Shown here piece after piece: positions 6,577-10,248 of a stretch of DNA of 10,248 bases. Positions within the stretch are counted from its first letter, which is position 1. Every line of letters starts with the position of its first letter. The position numbers and the translations under genes were made by a program. The notes beneath the pieces were generated by a model. The model searched no databases. It had not been told where the DNA came from and saw only the letters and a program-made list of their open reading frames with translations. Origin of the DNA: Planctomycetota bacterium (GTDB lineage: Bacteria > Planctomycetota > Planctomycetia > Pirellulales > Pirellulaceae); NCBI GenBank assembly GCA_026692885.1, contig JAPLNJ010001071.1, positions 1 through 10,248 of the forward strand. The letters run 5' to 3'.

Positions 6577-6828
6577 ATGTCGAAGAAACCCGTCCATGAA
6601 GTCCGTATGGGCCGTATCCGGGCCGCCATTTGGGAGAACGAAACCCAGAACGGCCCGCGGCACAACGTGACGTTCTCGCGTCTCTACAAGGACGGCGAGC
6701 AGTGGAAGGATTCGGGCAGCTTCGGTCGCGATGACCTGCCGTTGCTGGCCAAGGTCGCCGACCAGGCTCACACCTGGATCTTCCAGCAGAAGTCGGAGGA
6801 TGCGAACGGTTCGAAAGAAACGTTCTGA
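6577..6828 (+). CDS. Small conserved protein of unknown function, copy B (paired with DUF932)
   Basis: An 83-residue paralogue of the protein at 2669-2944. I chose the ATG at 6577 because MSKKPVHEVR aligns with MSDRPVQEIR of copy A and ggag stands 9 bases upstream; an upstream TTG at 6523 would add 18 residues with no counterpart. The shared core includes RIRAAIWENETQNGP, SRLYKDGEQW, DSGSFGRDDLPL and AHTWIFQQK. It lacks the C-terminal tail of copy A. Its position just after the DUF932 gene, with a 72-base gap, suggests that the two products work together. The function is not recognised. Confidence 0.87.
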   Translation: MSKKPVHEVRMGRIRAAIWENETQNGPRHNVTFSRLYKDGEQWKDSGSFGRDDLPLLAKVADQAHTWIFQQKSEDANGSKETF

Positions 6829-8423
6829 GGCCAAGTCTGCACCACCGGGCCTCACCTTTTTCCGTTCGGCCGCTGGCGGAACGTCAAAGGCGGGCCCCGC
6901 CTGGGAAGAAAAGCCAAGCAGCATGACTGCTTAGCGCATCACAGGAGCTTCATGGTCGGCCGGAGGGGCACGAGTCGAACGCCTTCGGTGGGCCACTTGG
7001 CGACTGCAATCCGCTAAACAGTCCGCGAACTGCATGGCCGACGTTACTTATGCCACAATTCGCGACGGATGTCACCCCCCCTGTGGCAAATGTCGTAGGG
7101 CGCAGCCATCACTTTTTCTGGTCGAATCCAACAGGAATCTCTCCTCACCCTCGCGGCCAGGTGCCCGTGACATCATCTGGGCGCTACTCCTGGGGCTGGC
7201 ATCGTGCGAGGCCGATCGGTTCTTTCCCTGTCACCCCCAGCAACTCGTGACAATCTCCGACCGATGTGCTAGGGATCGGATCGGACCATAGCTGTCCTTG
7301 GTCTTTCACAGCATCCAATTTCGAGTAGTAGGCCCATCGAAATCGCATCGTCTGCGAAATGCGCAACGCCGTACTTCGGAGACCGGTGGCGAGTGACAAC
7401 GGTTTGTGTTTGGTTTGCTTTCCAGTCCTGGAAAGGCAACACCCCGGATGCACGAGCATTCCAGGGATAGCCAGTGGCCGGGCTCACGCGAAGGTTTCCC
7501 CGCGACTTGCGTCGAACCGGACCAACGCAGTGTGAACGAGCCAAGGTTGAGCGGCGTGGGGACCAGCTCCATCGCCCAATGCGGCGTCGGAGACTCCCAA
7601 CCCCGGCTGTCCTGGCTGGACGGGTTACGAATTGTTGCTGGTCAGTTGCTTTTGAAGGGGTTCCCGTCCCTAATCCGAAAAACGCCTTGAAAACGGTTAA
7701 CTGACCGCGGGTGTGCATGCCTGTCGGCGGGTGCGTCAATCCCGGTTTTTCTTCAGGTTGAGGCCACATTCACGCGCCACCGGCCTCACCCTGTCCAGTC
7801 GGCTGATCGGATCGTGCGGGCAGATCCCTCGACCCGCCAACGTGAACAGCCGCGACTGATCGCAACCAACATTTTGATGCCCTCCTCGTCAATGCCCTCG
7901 ACACGCTCTCCGTGCAGCCCGAAACACGGACGCCGACGCGTAGCCACAGGCGGGTAGTCAACGATACGCTGTAGATGTGTGAAGCCCGCACGCACTTGAT
8001 TGGCTGTTGGTCGACCTGGGTGAACCCGATGTCAAGCGGTACCCAGGAATCGAGATTCCGCCGTATCGAGCTACTGGTGGAAAAGACCGCTCAGATTAGC
8101 CGCAGGCAAACCCTCGGTCCGCCTCGTTCTGGACGGGCACTTCCCATTCGGCGGCCTGGTTCGGGCGAACGCGACCGGGAACGCGTCAAGCGATGGCATC
8201 TTCCGACGCAACAAGGGATTTGGTAGTTTTCACCTAGCCGCCTCCCAACGACGGGCGTACCGGTCTGCGACCCAACGAGTTCCCGTTTGCGTAAGAAACG
8301 CCGGTGTCGTTGCGCCCGTCGCCAGTGGGCCACAAGGAGATGCCCACGCATTGTCTCCATAAACCACCCGTTGGGTTACTGAATCCGTCGCGCGAAATCG
8401 AGTATCCAACCCCGGACAATCCC
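6829..8423. other. About 1.6 kb without a supportable gene
   Basis: Several open frames of 65-166 codons occur on both strands, but none has a ribosome binding site, recognisable protein pattern or consistent codon use. They include a 166-codon minus-strand frame at 7269-7769 and short minus-strand frames at 7770-7995. A degenerate tRNA-like segment occurs at about 6957-7040 (minus). Short GC-rich hairpins are present, such as aggcgg/ccgcct near 6889-6903. Parts of this stretch may be decayed genes. The only element I list from it separately is the inverted repeat at 8249-8321. Confidence 0.45.
8249..8321. repeat. Spaced inverted repeat upstream of the DUF499 gene
   Basis: Arms at 8249-8257 and 8313-8321 are exact 9-base complements and extend inward by two more pairs, one of them G-U. 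A small hairpin (gttt/aaac) lies between them. The element ends about 100 bases before the DUF499 start and could form part of its leader or operator; no promoter can be assigned. Confidence 0.35.
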
Positions 8424-10124
8424 ATGCTGCTCACCGTCAAAGATGCCTGCGAACTGCACCCGATGGCTCTCGATTATGCGATGAGCGAGCAGATCGAGAA
8501 CCTCGCGGATGTGATCGACAAGACGGCCACGGACGCCCAGGACTTCTTCGACAAGAACTTCATCACGCAGGGCATGTCGATCCTGCTGACCGAAGGGCTC
8601 AAACGGCTCGCCGGCCTGTCGGCTCAGGCCGTATACGAACTATTGCAGGCGATGGGCGGTGGCAAGACCCACAGCATGGTCTGTCTGGGCCTGCTCGCCC
8701 GTGACCCCGAACTCCGGCAACGAGTCGTTCCGGACATTGCCTCCCAGGCGCCGTTCGGCCAGGCCAAGGTGGTAGCCATCAACGGCCGTTGCGGCTTCGA
8801 GGAGCGGTTCCTGTGGGGCGAAATCGCTACGCAGATGGGCAAAGCCTCCCAGTTTGCCAAGTTCTGGAAGGACGGTGCCAAGGCTCCGGCGGAGAAGGAT
8901 TGGATTAAACTGATTGGCGACGAGCCAACGCTGATTTTGTTGGACGAACTGCCGCCCTACTTCGACTACGCCGTGACGCGGCCCGTCGGTGCCGGGACAC
9001 TGGCCCAAGTCACGACCTACGCGTTGTCGAATCTGCTCGCCGCCGCCCTGAAACTGAAACGCTGCTGCATCGTGTTGTCGAACCTGTCAGGCAGCTATGA
9101 GGGCGCGACACAGCAGTTGCGGCAGACGATCCGCAATTTTCAGCAGGAAGCCAATCGCCAATCGCGCGCCATCACCCCCGTGGAGCTGGCCAGCCAGGAG
9201 ATCTACGACATCCTGCGCAAACGGCTGTTCAAGAAGCTTCCGCCGACGCCGGTCGTCGATTCCGTGGCCTCGGCCTACGCGGGCGTCATCTCGGAAGCGG
9301 TCAAGTCCAAGTCGGTCGCAAAGAGCGCTGAATTGATCTCCGAGGAAATCCACGGCTCGTACCCGTTCCACCCCTCCGTGAAGCATGTCGTCGCCTTGTT
9401 CCGCGAGAACGAAAGTTACCGCCAGACTCGCGGGTTGATGCAGTTCGTCTCCAAGATGATCAAGTCAGTCTGGATGCGACCGCACAATGACGTGTATCTG
9501 ATCGGCTGTCAGCACCTGGATCTGAACGTCCCGGATGTTCGCGAAGAAATCAAGCGAATCAGCGACCTGCAGGATGCGATCGCCCACGACATCGCATCAG
9601 CCGGGACGGCGGTGGCCGAAGTCGTCGATGCCAACCTGAACAGTGACGCAGGCAGCCAAACTGCCGCATTGCTGGTGACGGCTTCCCTGTCCGAGGCGGT
9701 CGAATCCGTGAAGGGCCTCACCAAGCCGCAACTACTGGAGTGCCTGATCGCCCCGAACCGCAGCGCCATCGAGTTTCAGGAAGCGTTCGAGGCCATGCGG
9801 AGCAGCGGCGGTTGCTGGTACTTGCACCGCAAGGAAAACGAGGCGTTTTACTTTTCCAAAATCGAGAACCTGCAGAAACGCATCGGCAGCCGGGCCGAAA
9901 ACGCCCCGCAGCCGAAGATCGACGCCGAAATGAAACGGCGGCTGGAGCAGATCTTTCAGCCCGCCAATCGCTTGGCATACCAAGAGGTCCAGGCCCTGCC
10001 CAAGATCGACGATATCCGGCTTACCGGCCCGCGGGTTTGCCTGGTGCTCAGCCCGGACAGCAAGCGGCCTCCGCAGGAAGCACAGCGATTCTGGGAGAGC
10101 GTCACCGAGAGTGCGCCAAGATAA
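8424..10124 (+). CDS. DUF499 P-loop ATPase, N-terminal part; reading frame broken by a group II intron
   Basis: The ATG at 8424 was chosen because MLLTVKDACELHP matches the usual DUF499 N-terminus; the frame is open 40 codons further up, but those residues look unrelated. A Walker A motif is clear at residues 75-83 (QAMGGGKTH), Walker B at 169-175 (TLILLDE), and a sensor-like strand at 215-220 (CIVLSN). IHGSYPFHPSVKHVV (309-323) and the RQTRGLMQFVSKMI block (334-347) are also typical. DUF499 ATPases are found in phage-defence islands, often beside DUF1156 DNA methyltransferases; no methyltransferase is in this window. The frame stops after 566 residues in a family usually around 900-1,100 long, just after VCLVLSPDSKRPP and RFWESVTE. 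The last codons come from inserted sequence starting at 10111, so the true first exon probably ends at 10110, in the middle of a codon. If the intron splices, a full-length protein could be restored; otherwise this is a truncated product. Confidence 0.9.
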   Translation: MLLTVKDACELHPMALDYAMSEQIENLADVIDKTATDAQDFFDKNFITQGMSILLTEGLKRLAGLSAQAVYELLQAMGGGKTHSMVCLGLLARDPELRQRVVPDIASQAPFGQAKVVAINGRCGFEERFLWGEIATQMGKASQFAKFWKDGAKAPAEKDWIKLIGDEPTLILLDELPPYFDYAVTRPVGAGTLAQVTTYALSNLLAAALKLKRCCIVLSNLSGSYEGATQQLRQTIRNFQQEANRQSRAITPVELASQEIYDILRKRLFKKLPPTPVVDSVASAYAGVISEAVKSKSVAKSAELISEEIHGSYPFHPSVKHVVALFRENESYRQTRGLMQFVSKMIKSVWMRPHNDVYLIGCQHLDLNVPDVREEIKRISDLQDAIAHDIASAGTAVAEVVDANLNSDAGSQTAALLVTASLSEAVESVKGLTKPQLLECLIAPNRSAIEFQEAFEAMRSSGGCWYLHRKENEAFYFSKIENLQKRIGSRAENAPQPKIDAEMKRRLEQIFQPANRLAYQEVQALPKIDDIRLTGPRVCLVLSPDSKRPPQEAQRFWESVTESAPR

Positions 10125-10248
10125 GCTGCTGCAAATCAGCCGGACAATCCGGCCTGGCCAAAGGCTAACCACCGGGTCAGAACAGAACTTTGCACGTAAG
10201 GAGGTAACGAATTACGCGAAGCCAGAGGGATGGCGAATGATCGGCCAT
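10111..10248 (+). mobile_element. Group II intron, 5' end (domain I start); continues beyond window
   Basis: At the point where the DUF499 similarity stops, the sequence begins GTGCGCCAAGATAAG. This follows the bacterial group II intron 5' consensus GUGYG and resembles the start of Ll.LtrB (GUGCGCCCAGAUAGG). The next bases form compact stems expected of domain I, for example 10139-10144 with 10148-10153 (loop of three). The exon-binding sites, the intron-encoded reverse transcriptase and the 3' domains V/VI would lie past the window edge, so completeness and activity cannot be judged. The element lies in the same direction as the DUF499 gene, as needed for splicing. Confidence 0.75.

Noticed and set aside
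6957..7040. tRNA-like segment on the minus strand (possible integration site)
   Set aside because: A T-loop-like TTCGACT, a possible D-arm and a 7-base loop with TGC can be drawn, but the T-stem and acceptor stem do not pair properly. At best it is a decayed fragment.
7269..7769. 166-codon open frame on the minus strand
   Set aside because: No start signal, no family resemblance, and overlapping frames of similar length exist on the other strand.
8304..8423. Upstream extension of the DUF499 gene (GTG at 8304 or ATG at 8340)
   Set aside because: The extra residues do not resemble the family N-terminus, which begins exactly at the ATG at 8424.
10196..10202. aaggagg as a ribosome binding site for a new gene
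   Set aside because: No start codon follows at a suitable distance, and the stretch lies in the presumed domain I of the group II intron.

Overview
The window looks like a chromosomal accessory region of a planctomycete (Gemmata/Pirellula-like). The main evidence is the minus-strand protein at the left edge. It begins with a basic, proline-rich stretch followed by LETRSLLSA, a close variant of the planctomycete LEPR-xLL motif found at the N-terminus of surface/secreted proteins. The high G+C content, the long gene-poor gaps and the types of proteins present (ECF-like sigma factor, DUF932 protein, class V PLP enzyme, DUF499 ATPase) fit this. Genus and species cannot be decided from the sequence.

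Layout from left to right. (i) <1-799, minus: partial LEPR-xLL surface protein. (ii) 800-1469: no gene, but a short relic resembling part of the DUF932 gene, the first copy of a 30-bp motif, and two competing hairpins just before the next ribosome binding site. (iii) 1470-2087, plus: sigma-70/ECF-like protein. (iv) 2088-2668: no gene, an 80-nt inverted repeat and the second motif copy. (v) 2669-2944: small conserved protein, copy A. (vi) 3044-3964 and 3979-5202: a two-gene unit encoding a two-TM protein with a soluble C-terminal domain and a class V aminotransferase/cysteine-desulfurase-like enzyme. (vii) 5203-5475: third motif copy followed by a strong terminator hairpin that can be replaced by an alternative stem. 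(viii) 5476-6504 and 6577-6828: DUF932 protein and small conserved protein, copy B. (ix) 6829-8423: about 1.6 kb with no gene I can support. (x) 8424-10124: N-terminal half of a DUF499 P-loop ATPase, cut at 10110/10111 by what looks like the 5' end of a group II intron running out of the window.

How the parts may work together (inference): the three copies of the TGCAACA-N15-GGCATAAC motif stand upstream of the sigma-like gene, small-protein gene A and the DUF932/small-protein B pair. This suggests a small regulon, perhaps driven by the sigma-like protein itself. Two of the three leaders contain mutually exclusive stem-loops, suggesting an added RNA-level control. DUF932 proteins are typical of phage and plasmid genomes and DUF499 ATPases of phage-defence islands, so the window is best read as an accessory or defence-type island invaded by a retroelement.
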